From Pollutibacter soli (GTDB lineage Bacteria > Bacteroidota > Bacteroidia > Chitinophagales > Chitinophagaceae): 64,000 nucleotides of DNA. The notes beneath the pieces were generated by a model, which had not been told where the DNA came from, did no database searches, and saw nothing but the letters and a program-made list of their open reading frames with translations. Each line of letters starts with the position of its first letter. Positions within the stretch are counted from its first letter, which is position 1. Shown piece by piece: positions 26,922-36,436 of this stretch. The position numbers and the translations under genes were made by a program. The stretch is taken from contig JARJHS010000001.1 of assembly GCA_029269725.1 (NCBI GenBank), positions 186,001-250,000 of the forward strand, read 5' to 3'.

Positions 26922-28985
26922 ATGTCTCCTAAATCAGCTAAGCCGGTAACAGAGGGTCAGAAAACGAAAAAGAAAAAAGATGCAAAAAAGCCCAAAATGC
27001 ATACAGCCGACAAAAATAAAATGAGGAGTGGCAGTAATCAGGGATCAAAACGATATGAAGACATTCATTTTGTTGATTCAACGAAACCAGTCTGGAACTA
27101 TTCACTGTTTAATGAAGAAATCATCCGCAATTTTCAGCAGGGTACATGCTACGATGCATATCAGTATTTTGGTAACAAACAGGTATCAGTTCTTGATAAG
27201 ACAGGTACGTACTTTGCTGTTTGGGCGCCGAATGCGACCCGTGTTACAGTGACAGGAAACTTTAATGACTGGGATAAAGAATCGCACGATCTGTTTGTAA
27301 GACTCGACAAGAGCGGAATCTGGGAGGGGTTTATTCCTGATATCAATCGAGGCGAGGTGTACAAGTACCATATTACCGGATTTGGTGGGGTACAACTGGA
27401 TAAAGGCGATCCTTATTCGCATTTCTGGGAACATAAGCCAAAGACTGCATCTATTACATGGAATTTCGAGTACGATTGGAAGGATGAGGAATGGATGAAA
27501 ACGCGCAAAAAACACAACTCCCTTCAGTCTCCTTATTCAGTGTATGAAGTTCATCTCGCGAGCTGGATGCGTCCTGATAAAAACAATGAAGACAGTTATA
27601 ATTCCTACTGGCAGATTGCAGAACGACTTGTTCCTTATGTGAAAGAGTTAGGATTTACGCATGTTGAATTCATGCCGGTGATGGAGTATCCTTTTGATGG
27701 AAGCTGGGGCTACCAGGGAACTGGGTATTTTGCTCCAACGTCAAGGTTTGGACATCCGGAAGAATTTATGGCAATGATCGATTACATGCATCGCGAAGGC
27801 ATCGGTGTAATCCTAGATTGGGTACCATCCCATTTTCCTTATGATAGTCATGGACTGTTCATGTTTGATGGTACGCATACGTACGAATATGCAGATATGC
27901 GTAAGGGTTATCATCCGGATTGGAACAGCTATATTTTTAATTACAGCAGGGGAGAAGTAAAATCATTCCTGATCAGCAATGCAAGATTCTGGTTTGAACA
28001 ATTTCATATCGATGGAATTCGTGTGGATGCGGTTTCTTCCATTTTAAAACTTGATTATTCACGCAAAGCAGGAGAGTGGGAACCCAATGCATTTGGTGGT
28101 AATGGTAACCTGGAAGCGATTGCATTCATTAAGGATCTGAATGAAACTATCTATCGTGATTTTCCGGATGTACAAACCATCGCAGAAGAAGCTACTGACT
28201 GGCCCGGAGTATCCAGGCCAACCTGGCAGGATGGTCTTGGCTTTGGTATGAAATGGATGATGGGCTGGATGCATGATACGTTGAAGTATTTCAAACAGGA
28301 TCCATTCTTCCGGCAATTTCAACAGGATCAGTTTACATTCAGCATGATGTATTTCTATGATGAAAATTTCATGTTGCCGTTAAGTCATGACGAAGTTGTT
28401 CATGGAAAATCACCAATGATTTATAAAATGCCTGGTGACGATTGGCAGAAGTTTGCCAACCTTCGATTGCTATATACCTACATGTTCACACACCCGGGCG
28501 GCAAACTGCTTTTTATGGGTAATGAATTTGGTCAGACCGCAGAATGGAATTACAAATCAGAACTTGATTGGGGATTGCTGTCTTTTGAAAATCATGCCGG
28601 ACTAAAAAAATGTGTGAGCAGGTTATCCAGACTTTATCGTGAAGAACCTGCATTATATGAATTGCAATTTGACCAGGGTGGTTTTGAGTGGGTTGATCTT
28701 AATCATCGCCAGGAATCGGTAGTTGTATTCAGGCGCAAAGGCAAGCAGGCAAAGAATGATGTGCTGGTGATTCTTAACATGACGCCGGTGGTCAGAAATG
28801 ACTGGAAAATTGTGGTAGAAGGAAAAAGTGAATGGAAAGAAATTTTCAACAGTGACGAGAAGGATTTCTGGGGAACCGGAAATGTGTTTAATCCCGAAAT
28901 AGGTGTAAAAATATTAGATAAAAAACTCAAACGTTTTGAAATAAACCTACATTTACCGCCGTTAGGAGGGGTTGTTATCCGATAA
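26922..28985 (+). CDS. glgB: 1,4-alpha-glucan branching enzyme
   Basis: A 687-residue GH13 branching enzyme that makes alpha-1,6 branches in glycogen. The N-terminal CBM48 module ('FAVWAPNATRVTVTGNFNDW') precedes the barrel. Catalytic residues lie in 'GIRVDAVSSIL' (Asp), 'IAEEATDWPG' (Glu) and 'LSHDEVVHGK' (Asp). The first ~40 residues are unusual, being strongly lysine-rich ('KTKKKKDAKKPK') and without homology to the catalytic protein; translation may instead begin at a later Met. It completes the glycogen set with glgA and glgC, though it is in a separate transcription unit. Confidence 0.94.
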   Translation: MSPKSAKPVTEGQKTKKKKDAKKPKMHTADKNKMRSGSNQGSKRYEDIHFVDSTKPVWNYSLFNEEIIRNFQQGTCYDAYQYFGNKQVSVLDKTGTYFAVWAPNATRVTVTGNFNDWDKESHDLFVRLDKSGIWEGFIPDINRGEVYKYHITGFGGVQLDKGDPYSHFWEHKPKTASITWNFEYDWKDEEWMKTRKKHNSLQSPYSVYEVHLASWMRPDKNNEDSYNSYWQIAERLVPYVKELGFTHVEFMPVMEYPFDGSWGYQGTGYFAPTSRFGHPEEFMAMIDYMHREGIGVILDWVPSHFPYDSHGLFMFDGTHTYEYADMRKGYHPDWNSYIFNYSRGEVKSFLISNARFWFEQFHIDGIRVDAVSSILKLDYSRKAGEWEPNAFGGNGNLEAIAFIKDLNETIYRDFPDVQTIAEEATDWPGVSRPTWQDGLGFGMKWMMGWMHDTLKYFKQDPFFRQFQQDQFTFSMMYFYDENFMLPLSHDEVVHGKSPMIYKMPGDDWQKFANLRLLYTYMFTHPGGKLLFMGNEFGQTAEWNYKSELDWGLLSFENHAGLKKCVSRLSRLYREEPALYELQFDQGGFEWVDLNHRQESVVVFRRKGKQAKNDVLVILNMTPVVRNDWKIVVEGKSEWKEIFNSDEKDFWGTGNVFNPEIGVKILDKKLKRFEINLHLPPLGGVVIR

Positions 28986-29003
28986 TACCCAATCCTATTC
29001 GTT

Positions 29004-30023
29004 ATGAAAACGCTGACCCTCATTACCACTCTGTGTTCCATTTCATTATGGACCGTTGGTCAGGATGCCGACTCGGCATCCGTCTATTTCCAAAAAGGCA
29101 TTACTGAAAAAGAGACCGGCAGATACAAACCTGCTGTTGAGTATTTTCAGAGATCTGTGCAATTTGATTCAACAAGAATAAACAGTCAGAGGGAGCTGGG
29201 CCTGGCGGCTTTGGAGATTCGTCAGTTCGAAACCGCAAAAAATGCGTTTAACAAAGTACTTCAGTTCGATTCAAAAGATACTATTGCACTGGACAGACTT
29301 ACCAATTTTTATTTTTCCTTCAGAAAATGGGACGATGCGATTCGATATGGTTTGGTGATGCTCGAATTGAATATTGGAAAAAAAATAAATTACCTCGTTG
29401 GTAAAAGTTATTATGAAAAGGAAGATTACGGAAAAGCTTTTCGCTATCTGGATGCTGCATACAAAGAAGAACCAACACGAGCTGAAATACCTTTTCTTTT
29501 TGCGCGTGCATTAGTTGAGATGAGCAATTATAAAGGAGCGGTAAAGTATTACAATGAAGCGATTGCTTTGGACAGCACAAAAACACAGTGGCTCACTGAA
29601 CTTGCTTTGGCCTATTCTTCTTTGCCAAATGAATTGAAAGCTATTGAGTGTTACGAACTTGCACTGAGGAGAGGACACAAGGCCGATGCTATATTCATGG
29701 AGAATCTTTCTAATTCCTACATATCTGCAGGTATGCCGGAAAGAGGCATCAAGGTATTGGTACAATTGCTGGAAAAACGCCCCGGCGATCTTGAACTCTT
29801 ATATAGTGTTGCAGACACTTATTACCGTATGGGCAAATTTGAAACTGCTATCGAACACTGGGGGCGTATTCTGCAATATGATAGTGAAGACGCAAAATCG
29901 CTTTACATGATCGGCATTGCTTATCAGAAAAACGGCGACAAAACAAAAGGCGCTGCCATTTGTGATAAAGCCATATCGATGGATCCTTCATTGAGGAATT
30001 ACAAACAGGAGAAGAAGTTATGA
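29004..30023 (+). CDS. Exported tetratricopeptide repeat protein
   Basis: A 339-residue protein with a signal peptide (1-19, 'TLCSISLWTVGQ') and about eight TPR units of 34 residues through to the C-terminus, for example 'EKETGRYKPAVEYFQRSVQ' and 'YRMGKFETAIEHWGRIL'. It probably acts in the periplasm as a protein-protein adaptor. It follows glgB by 18 bp in the same direction and may be co-transcribed, although no functional link is evident. The stop lies inside a heptad ladder. Confidence 0.85.
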   Translation: MKTLTLITTLCSISLWTVGQDADSASVYFQKGITEKETGRYKPAVEYFQRSVQFDSTRINSQRELGLAALEIRQFETAKNAFNKVLQFDSKDTIALDRLTNFYFSFRKWDDAIRYGLVMLELNIGKKINYLVGKSYYEKEDYGKAFRYLDAAYKEEPTRAEIPFLFARALVEMSNYKGAVKYYNEAIALDSTKTQWLTELALAYSSLPNELKAIECYELALRRGHKADAIFMENLSNSYISAGMPERGIKVLVQLLEKRPGDLELLYSVADTYYRMGKFETAIEHWGRILQYDSEDAKSLYMIGIAYQKNGDKTKGAAICDKAISMDPSLRNYKQEKKL

Positions 30024-30056
30024 GGTATAACGTATAACATTAAACGTAGAACGTCT
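30015..30056. repeat. Heptad ladder overlapping the TPR gene stop, 6 units
   Basis: Units AAGTTAT, GAGGTAT, AACGTAT, AACATTA, AACGTAG and AACGTCT run from inside the last codons through the TGA stop. TTAAACGTAGAACGT (30040-30054) has an exact inverted partner at 30202-30216. Confidence 0.8.
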
Positions 30057-30194
30057 GCGCTTGCGGGTTAAAAATTCTTTCTATTAGTTTAGATGTATTG
30101 TTGAAATCTTTCAATCGCCCGAGATTATACAGCATTCCTCATTTCATCGTGAAAAAGATAATGAAAGGTTGGTTCACCGTTACCGGAAGATCTT

Positions 30195-30229
30195 ACGTTT
30201 TACGTTCTACGTTTAACGTCTTACATTTA
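30195..30229. repeat. Heptad ladder overlapping the esterase stop, 5 units
   Basis: Units ACGTTTT, ACGTTCT, ACGTTTA, ACGTCTT and ACATTTA on the plus strand. The stop codon of the minus-strand esterase (30213-30215) falls inside the third unit, so its last five or six codons ('LNVRR') are encoded by repeat sequence. Confidence 0.8.
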
Positions 30230-31094
30230 AAGAATCAAGCCATGCAATCGCTAACTGCGGCCAGGTATTCAGTACCGGATCTTTTGGTGCAAGACCAAAT
30301 CCATGTCCACCATGGGGATAAATGTGCAGGGTTGTGGGAATATTGTATTTTCTCAGCGCTTCATAAAATACGATTCCATTTTCAGGCGGTACTACTTTGT
30401 CGTCGTTACCATAAATCAGGAACGTAGGAGGAGTTTCAGCTGTTACCCTGTTTTGAGTACTCAATGAATCTCTGAAAGCTGAGGTTGAATTTTTCCCTGT
30501 AAGCATATCACGGCTTCCTTTGTGAGTAAAGCTATCGTTCAATGCGATTACCGGGTAAACAAGAATGGCAAATGAAGGCCTGGTATTTTGTCGTTCTAAT
30601 ATATTCGTTGATGATGGATTGCCTTTTGTGAACATCGTTGCGCCCATGGAAGCAAGATGGCCTCCTGCAGAGAAACCAATAATTCCTGTTCCCATCGTAT
30701 CAATATTGAATTCGGCTGCGCGTGAACGTATGATCTGCATAGCACGTGTAACATCATCCAGTTGTGCAGGGAATCGGCTGCCTGTTTGGTTCCCATCATT
30801 CAAACGATACATCAGCATGAATGCATGATATCCGTGTTCATTGAAGAATGCAGCGATGTCAAATCCCTCGTGTTTATTGGCCAGTGCAGTATAACCGCCC
30901 CCCGGACAAATCAGGATTGATTTTTTTGATCCTTCCACTTTTGATGGAAAAACCATCAGGTAAGGAGGCTCATCAATTTTCGAAGATCCACCAATCCTGA
31001 GATTGGGCTGATCAGGATATAGCAGGATTTTCTGTTGAGCAACGAGATCGTATTGAATCATAAGGAGCGTGAAGATGATGATAAAACGTTTCAT
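30213..31094 (-). CDS. Exported alpha/beta hydrolase (BD-FAE/acetyl-xylan esterase-like)
   Basis: A 293-residue esterase with a signal peptide ('MKRFIIIFTLLMIQYDLVAQ'). The oxyanion motif is 'LICPGGGYTALA' and the nucleophile elbow 'IGFSAGGHLAS' carries the catalytic Ser; the Asp is in 'GNDDKVVPP' and the His in 'HGGHGFG'. The family typically deacetylates xylan or feruloyl sugars, but the natural substrate is unknown. The open frame extends upstream to 31253, but the ATG at 31094 matches the signal peptide. The final codons lie inside a heptad ladder. Confidence 0.88.
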   Translation of the reverse strand: MKRFIIIFTLLMIQYDLVAQQKILLYPDQPNLRIGGSSKIDEPPYLMVFPSKVEGSKKSILICPGGGYTALANKHEGFDIAAFFNEHGYHAFMLMYRLNDGNQTGSRFPAQLDDVTRAMQIIRSRAAEFNIDTMGTGIIGFSAGGHLASMGATMFTKGNPSSTNILERQNTRPSFAILVYPVIALNDSFTHKGSRDMLTGKNSTSAFRDSLSTQNRVTAETPPTFLIYGNDDKVVPPENGIVFYEALRKYNIPTTLHIYPHGGHGFGLAPKDPVLNTWPQLAIAWLDSLNVRR

Positions 31095-31494
31095 GGGTGA
31101 AAGATAGTGTTTTTTGGAAGGCTGAAGGTGGCGCGGCAAAGGTCGAATATGTAAGTAGTAAGAGGAACAGCCAGGCAATTGGTAGCAGCCTACTTTTGAG
31201 ATGTTTGCTGTCTCTGTTTTCAGTTTTATGTTTCTGACTAAAGAAAAAGGCAATAGAAATTTGGGACTTGCCGGATAAAAATTTCAATTGCCCGGGATTT
31301 ATCCCGGGGATAAAAGTTGCAAATCAGGTCCGGGGCCTCAGCCCATCAACTTAACAACTGATAATTTATTATTTTCCGAAAAAAGTAAAATAATTCCTGT
31401 AACCTGATTTAGGTTTGGGCTAACCTTTCACTTCGCCCTTTTATTACTAAGCTTCTCACCATTCGTCACTCGCAAATCGGCCTTCGTCCTTCTT
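31095..31494. other. Intergenic region 31095-31494, repeats only
   Basis: The 400-bp spacer between the esterase start and the argS stop has no convincing gene. It contains a palindrome CCCGGGATTTATCCCGGG at 31291-31308, a weak heptad stretch near 31150-31192 with an AACAGCC unit, and the argS-linked heptad ladder at 31418-31494. Confidence 0.6.
31418..31494. repeat. Heptad ladder after the argS stop, 11 units
   Basis: On the minus strand, beginning at the base after the TAA stop, exactly eleven 7-bp units fit, from AAGAAGG and ACGAAGG through GTGAAAG to the cap GTTAGCC (31424-31418). Unit sequences vary, but the distance from stop to cap is an exact multiple of seven. Confidence 0.6.
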
Positions 31495-33273
31495 TTACAT
31501 TCTTTCCGGAACCCTTATCCCAAGCAATTTCATTGAAGAAGAAAGTACCAACGCCGTCATAGCAGCTATGCGTAACCGAAGTTGCTTTTTTGACTCGGTT
31601 TCTGCCTGCATAACAGAATGTTCTGCATAAAAGGAATTAAAAGTTTTTGCGAGATTGAAAGCATATATCGCAATTACAGAAGGATTCAATTCGGATGCGG
31701 CCTGCGCAATAATGTCTTCGTATTGTTCAAGTGATACCAGCAAGGATTTCTCGAGCGGAAACAATTTATCACTGTCAATCCCCTCGAAAGCCGGATCAAT
31801 TTTTTCTTTGCGCAAAATTGATTTGATGCGCGCATGAGTATATTGAATAAATGGCCCGGTGAATCCATGAAAATCAACGGACTCTTCCGGATTGAAAACC
31901 ATTTTCTTTTTTGGGTCCACACGAAGCAGGAAAAATTTCAATGCACCAAGACCAATAGTATCGTAAAGTTCATTCAAGGCCTCCGGGGCAAAATCCTGCA
32001 CCTTTCCCAGCTCCGCAGTATGTTTCGCTGCAATTGCATTCATCTCTGCAACAATATCATCGGCATCAACAACTGTACCTTCGCGGCTTTTCATTTTTCC
32101 AGTAGGTAATTCCACCATTCCGTAAGAGAGATGATAGATTGAATCAGCATAGGGTAAACCAATTTTCTGACAAATCAGTTTTAAAACTTTCATGTGATAG
32201 TTCTGTTCATCACCAATCACATAAATGCTCTTATCAATTCCATATTCTTTGTATTTGTCCTGCGCAAGACCGATATCCTGCGTGATATAAACGGAAGTTC
32301 CATCTTTTCTCAAAACCAGTTTTTCATCAAGACCATCAGCAGTAAGGTCAATCCACACACTTCCATCATCTTTTCTGAAAAAGACTCCTTTTTCCAACCC
32401 GTCCTGAACTGTATCTTTACCTAATAAATAAGTTTCGCTCTCGTAATAAGTGCGATTAAAATCACTTCCGATTTTTTTATAGGTTTCATCAAAACCTGCA
32501 TAAACCCAGGAGTTCATCATCTTCCACAATTGAATTGTCTCCGGATCGCCTTCTTCCCATTTTTTCAGCATTTCCTGCGTTGCTTGCATGATCGGCGCAT
32601 TTTTTTCTGCATCGGCTTTCGACTGACCAGCAGCAACCAACGCGTCGACTTCAAGCTTGTAAGCGTCATTGAATTTCACATAGTAGTCGCCGACAAAATG
32701 ATCGCCTTTCTGATTCGTGCTCTCCGGAGTTGCACCGTTGGAAAAAAGTTTCCATGCAAGCATGCTCTTGCAAATATGAATACCACGATCGTTTACAATA
32801 CAACTCTTGATGACTTCATTGCCACTTGCTTTCAGAATTTCTGCAATACTCCATCCCAGAAAATTATTACGAAGGTGACCAAGGTGTAAAGGCTTATTCG
32901 TATTGGGTGAACTATATTCCACCATTACTTTCACACCATTTGGAGCGTGTTTGCCATATTCTTCTTTCTGATAATTTTCTTTCAAGAGATCAAGCCAGAA
33001 AGATTCAGCGATAGTCAGATTCAGAAATCCTTTAATAATATTAAATCCAGTAAATAGTTCCGGACTGCGTTTGATCAGTTCAGATCCGAGTTTATTACCG
33101 AGTTCGTCCGGAGAAAGTTTTAAAGATTTAACCAGTGAAAATAGTACAACAGTATAGTCACCTTCAAATTCAGGTTTGGTCTGATTGACCTGGAAATCTT
33201 TCTCAGTGAAAGCCATGTTGAATAAACCTTCCAGTGCCGAAACTACTTTTTCTTTAACAATCGCTCCTATCAT
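31495..33273 (-). CDS. argS: Arginyl-tRNA synthetase
   Basis: A 592-residue class I aminoacyl-tRNA synthetase charging tRNA-Arg. The N-terminal additional domain (about 1-95) is followed by the HIGH-type motif 'PLHLGHLRNN' and the KMSKS-equivalent 'GKMKSREGTVV'. The C-terminal helical anticodon-binding domain ends 'LLGIRVPERM', the usual ArgRS end. ATG start; it diverges from the phosphodiesterase gene with 56 bp between starts. Confidence 0.97.
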   Translation of the reverse strand: MIGAIVKEKVVSALEGLFNMAFTEKDFQVNQTKPEFEGDYTVVLFSLVKSLKLSPDELGNKLGSELIKRSPELFTGFNIIKGFLNLTIAESFWLDLLKENYQKEEYGKHAPNGVKVMVEYSSPNTNKPLHLGHLRNNFLGWSIAEILKASGNEVIKSCIVNDRGIHICKSMLAWKLFSNGATPESTNQKGDHFVGDYYVKFNDAYKLEVDALVAAGQSKADAEKNAPIMQATQEMLKKWEEGDPETIQLWKMMNSWVYAGFDETYKKIGSDFNRTYYESETYLLGKDTVQDGLEKGVFFRKDDGSVWIDLTADGLDEKLVLRKDGTSVYITQDIGLAQDKYKEYGIDKSIYVIGDEQNYHMKVLKLICQKIGLPYADSIYHLSYGMVELPTGKMKSREGTVVDADDIVAEMNAIAAKHTAELGKVQDFAPEALNELYDTIGLGALKFFLLRVDPKKKMVFNPEESVDFHGFTGPFIQYTHARIKSILRKEKIDPAFEGIDSDKLFPLEKSLLVSLEQYEDIIAQAASELNPSVIAIYAFNLAKTFNSFYAEHSVMQAETESKKQLRLRIAAMTALVLSSSMKLLGIRVPERM

Positions 33274-33329
33274 AATTTCAATATGGCTGCAAATGTACGA
33301 TTCACTAATTTCATGAAAACCGGAATCCT

Positions 33330-34229
33330 ATGCGGATGATTATTTTTTGTTTCAGCTTTTTCTTTTTCTGGGTGGGAAAGAATCAAAGTTCCAGTGTCAA
33401 CATGCAAAAAGAATTTGATATCGAGGGCCATCGGGGTTGTCGGGGATTGATGCCTGAAAATACCATAGCTGCCATGCTTCACGCAATAGATATCGGTGTG
33501 AATACTCTTGAGATGGATGTGGTAATTACCAAAGACAGCCAGGTGGTACTTTCTCACGATACTTACATGAGTAAGGATATCTCTACAAGTCCGGAAGGAA
33601 ATTTTCTTACTGCTGAAAATGAAAAGTCGTTCAATATATACGGAATGAATTATGCGGATCTGAAAAAATGGGATGTAGGAATGAAACCACATCCAGGGTT
33701 TCCGCATCAGAAGAAAATCAGGGTTTACAAACCGCTGCTTTCAGAAGTTTTTGACAGCGTTTCTGCCTATATCAAATCCAATCACAAAAAACCCGTTCAG
33801 TTTAATATTGAAACAAAAACGCAGCCATCAAAGGACAATATCGGTCATCCCGCACCGGAAGTTTTTGTGAGATTGCTGATGGATGTGGTGAAGTCAAAAA
33901 AAATGGAATCGATGGTGATTATTCAATCATTCGATCCAAGAACGCTGGAGATTATCCACCGCGACCATCCTGAAATCAAAACAGCTCTTTTGGTTTCCGG
34001 GATAAAAAACGCTGATACTCCCACAGCGCTTACACAACTTAGTTTTAAACCTTCCATTTTTAGCCCTGAATATCACCTCGTTAATAATGCCATGGTTAAT
34101 TATTGCCATCAAAACGGTATAAAGATCATTCCCTGGACGGTAAACGAAAAGTCTGAAATGGACAAATTAAGAGCTATGGGAGTTGATGGGTTAATTACCG
34201 ATTATCCCGACAGGGCTATGATTAATTAA
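33330..34229 (+). CDS. Glycerophosphodiester phosphodiesterase
   Basis: A 299-residue GDPD TIM-barrel enzyme with an N-terminal hydrophobic signal ('MIIFCFSFFFFWVG'). Catalytic His residues lie in 'IEGHRGCRGLMPENT' (HRG) and 'VVLSHD'; metal ligands are the E-x-D of 'LEMDVVITKD'. It ends with 'PWTVNEKSEMDKLRAMGVDGLITDYP'-type sequence (split motif W-T-V-N and G-V-D-G-L-I-T-D-Y-P) typical of the family. It cleaves glycerophosphodiesters from phospholipid turnover, most likely in the periplasm. Confidence 0.92.
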   Translation: MRMIIFCFSFFFFWVGKNQSSSVNMQKEFDIEGHRGCRGLMPENTIAAMLHAIDIGVNTLEMDVVITKDSQVVLSHDTYMSKDISTSPEGNFLTAENEKSFNIYGMNYADLKKWDVGMKPHPGFPHQKKIRVYKPLLSEVFDSVSAYIKSNHKKPVQFNIETKTQPSKDNIGHPAPEVFVRLLMDVVKSKKMESMVIIQSFDPRTLEIIHRDHPEIKTALLVSGIKNADTPTALTQLSFKPSIFSPEYHLVNNAMVNYCHQNGIKIIPWTVNEKSEMDKLRAMGVDGLITDYPDRAMIN

Positions 34230-34389
34230 AATTGTTTTTTATTTTAGCTTCTTCCCATCGGAAAGTTAAACCCGATCACAATTTTCTTTCTTATTCCTCT
34301 GAAGAATTAACTTTGCCCTCCCTGTTCCGGGATGCGATTCAAATAATTTACGCATATTATTCGTTGATATTAATAAGGTTAGGCCTGAT

Positions 34390-34866
34390 ATGGTATCCTT
34401 GATTGAAAATATAATCGATTTCTTTTATCCGCCTTTCAGCAGGATAATGAACCGGCTTACTTTCCGCTATGCAGCTTGTGGTGGTGGAAATACTGTCCTG
34501 GACATTCTCATTTTTTACCTCAGTTTCCATTTCCTGTTTCACGAACAGGTTGTTCACCTGGGATTTATAGCGATCAAGCCACATAAAGCAGCTTTCCTGG
34601 TAGCGTTCCTGATAACTTTTCCGATTGGATTTCTATTGATGCGCAATATAGTTTTCCAGGGATCGGCAATACGTGGTCGTACGCAATTGGTGCGGTATTT
34701 TCTTACTGTTCTGATCTGCCTGATCCTGAATTATATCTTTTTAACGTTGTTTGTTGAATACCTTCATATCTACCCGACGGTAGCCAAGATTATGACAACA
34801 CTGATCGTAATGCTTTTCAGCTATACATCGCAACGCTTCTTTACATTCAAAGTGAGTTCTATTTAA
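34390..34866 (+). CDS. GtrA family membrane protein
   Basis: A 158-residue protein with four transmembrane helices and the GtrA signature 'FRYAACGGGNTVLDILIFY'. Family members move lipid-linked glucose across the membrane or stabilise polysaccharide assembly proteins. Its stop is one base from that of the convergent DUF4403 gene. No glycosyltransferase partner is nearby. Confidence 0.85.
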   Translation: MVSLIENIIDFFYPPFSRIMNRLTFRYAACGGGNTVLDILIFYLSFHFLFHEQVVHLGFIAIKPHKAAFLVAFLITFPIGFLLMRNIVFQGSAIRGRTQLVRYFLTVLICLILNYIFLTLFVEYLHIYPTVAKIMTTLIVMLFSYTSQRFFTFKVSSI

Positions 34867-34867
34867 T

Positions 34868-36310
34868 CTACCATTCCAGCTTAGTAAGCGTCAGTCTCAG
34901 ATTTCCGGTACTGCTCAATCTTACAATTAATTTTTCTTTGGAAGGCATCAATCGGTCCAGCGTAACTGCATTAACTGCACCGTTCACCCATACACCCGGG
35001 TATAATTCTTTGGGAACCTGGTTGTTCACCTGGCTAATCAGTGATTTCTCGTACGTATTCAGGTCGAATTTGGTATAAGATTGAAGTACCTGGAGGATTT
35101 TTTTATTGAAAAGCCATTTTGCTGTTTTTACCAGCATGTCTTTTGTTCTGATATCGTAATCAAGATTATTAACAGAAAGCTGTTTTGTGCTGACATCGTA
35201 TGCTGGGTTTCCGGTGAGATAAAATGTGCCTGTTTCTGAACCTGAAAAATCAAGTTTGAAAATCAGTTTTTCGCCGTCTGCGCCATAGATCTGGCAGTTC
35301 TCAATAATTACATGTTTACCCACCTGCTCAATATCGATTCGTTTTTTGTAGAGTTTCTGATTGAGAATACGACTCAATGAATCATAATCCAATTGCGCAT
35401 CGAGATGTAAAGAAAATCCGCTCCTGAGCTGAAAATCGCTAATGTCAGGGATTACAGTACGCAGTACAGGAGCAGGTTTTTGTTGAGTAATTACAGGTCT
35501 TGCCGAAATGCCCAGTGAGAAAACAAGCGTATCATTTTGTACGTGCAGTCTGCTGATGCGTAGTTTTTCGGGGTTGACACGGAGATAACCCAAACCTGCG
35601 AGAGAAATTACATTGCTGAGGCTGTCCCAGAGTTGTTGAAATTTTGGACGCAGCTGCATAATCCGGATACTGTCTTCAATGGCTTTGCGCGCATCATCCA
35701 TCTGAACCAACAGCCGATCCATTATTGTCGATGTAATATCATAACTCCAGAAGCACATATTACATTTATCCAACGGTACGGGCTTGAGGCTTTTGATCAG
35801 TGGCTGCAGGGAAAAATTGCTGTTCAACCGCATATCAATAGTATAGCCCACCTGTACCCGACGTTCTGCTTCTTTCAAGCCGCAGGTACAGGGCGGTGAC
35901 CATGGAGTGATCGCCGTTTGGGAACTGCCGACTCCGGCGCAAAGTCGCTGCGAACCTGCTATGGCATAATAGCCGAGAAATTCCAGCTTCAATTCTGATC
36001 CATGACCTGTCAATTTCACCGGGCCTCTTCTGAACCGATACATGTATCGCGTAGTACAACTATCAACTACAAAGTCATTGGGGTAGCCGTCAGAAACATA
36101 CTGCAGTTCAATTTGTGATTCCGCCATTTTTACAATGGGCTGCAGTGGAATCTGAACGGGAATGTCAATATCCGAGAGAGGTAGTGTATCGACAATATTA
36201 TTATTTAAAGCAGGCTTCTCCGGAATGATTTTTTTCGTGCATGAGGTATAAGAAACACAGAAAATAAACATCGCAAAAAGCGTATAGGTATAACGGTTAG
36301 AATATTGCAT
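34868..36310 (-). CDS. DUF4403 family lipoprotein
   Basis: A 480-residue protein with a lipoprotein signal ('FAMFIFCVSYTSC', Cys near residue 22). The N-terminal 'IDIPVQIPLQPIVK' and repeated beta-rich segments match DUF4403, a family common in Bacteroidota outer membranes and without known function. The open frame continues upstream to 36538, but ATG 36310 precedes the signal. It diverges from the YpdA gene. Confidence 0.8.
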   Translation of the reverse strand: MQYSNRYTYTLFAMFIFCVSYTSCTKKIIPEKPALNNNIVDTLPLSDIDIPVQIPLQPIVKMAESQIELQYVSDGYPNDFVVDSCTTRYMYRFRRGPVKLTGHGSELKLEFLGYYAIAGSQRLCAGVGSSQTAITPWSPPCTCGLKEAERRVQVGYTIDMRLNSNFSLQPLIKSLKPVPLDKCNMCFWSYDITSTIMDRLLVQMDDARKAIEDSIRIMQLRPKFQQLWDSLSNVISLAGLGYLRVNPEKLRISRLHVQNDTLVFSLGISARPVITQQKPAPVLRTVIPDISDFQLRSGFSLHLDAQLDYDSLSRILNQKLYKKRIDIEQVGKHVIIENCQIYGADGEKLIFKLDFSGSETGTFYLTGNPAYDVSTKQLSVNNLDYDIRTKDMLVKTAKWLFNKKILQVLQSYTKFDLNTYEKSLISQVNNQVPKELYPGVWVNGAVNAVTLDRLMPSKEKLIVRLSSTGNLRLTLTKLEW

Positions 36311-36436
36311 ATCGGGTATCAAATATAAAACACAAAGAAGTCTGCAAAGCTGTCTGTTTATTGTCAGATTCTTATATATCTGCCAGCGATAAATTATCGG
36401 CACAAAACTAAATTCCGAGCCACTACCTTTGAATCG

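Noticed and set aside
31095-31253. N-terminal extension of the esterase
   Set aside because: The upstream codons give a basic, unstructured sequence; the signal peptide starts at 31094.
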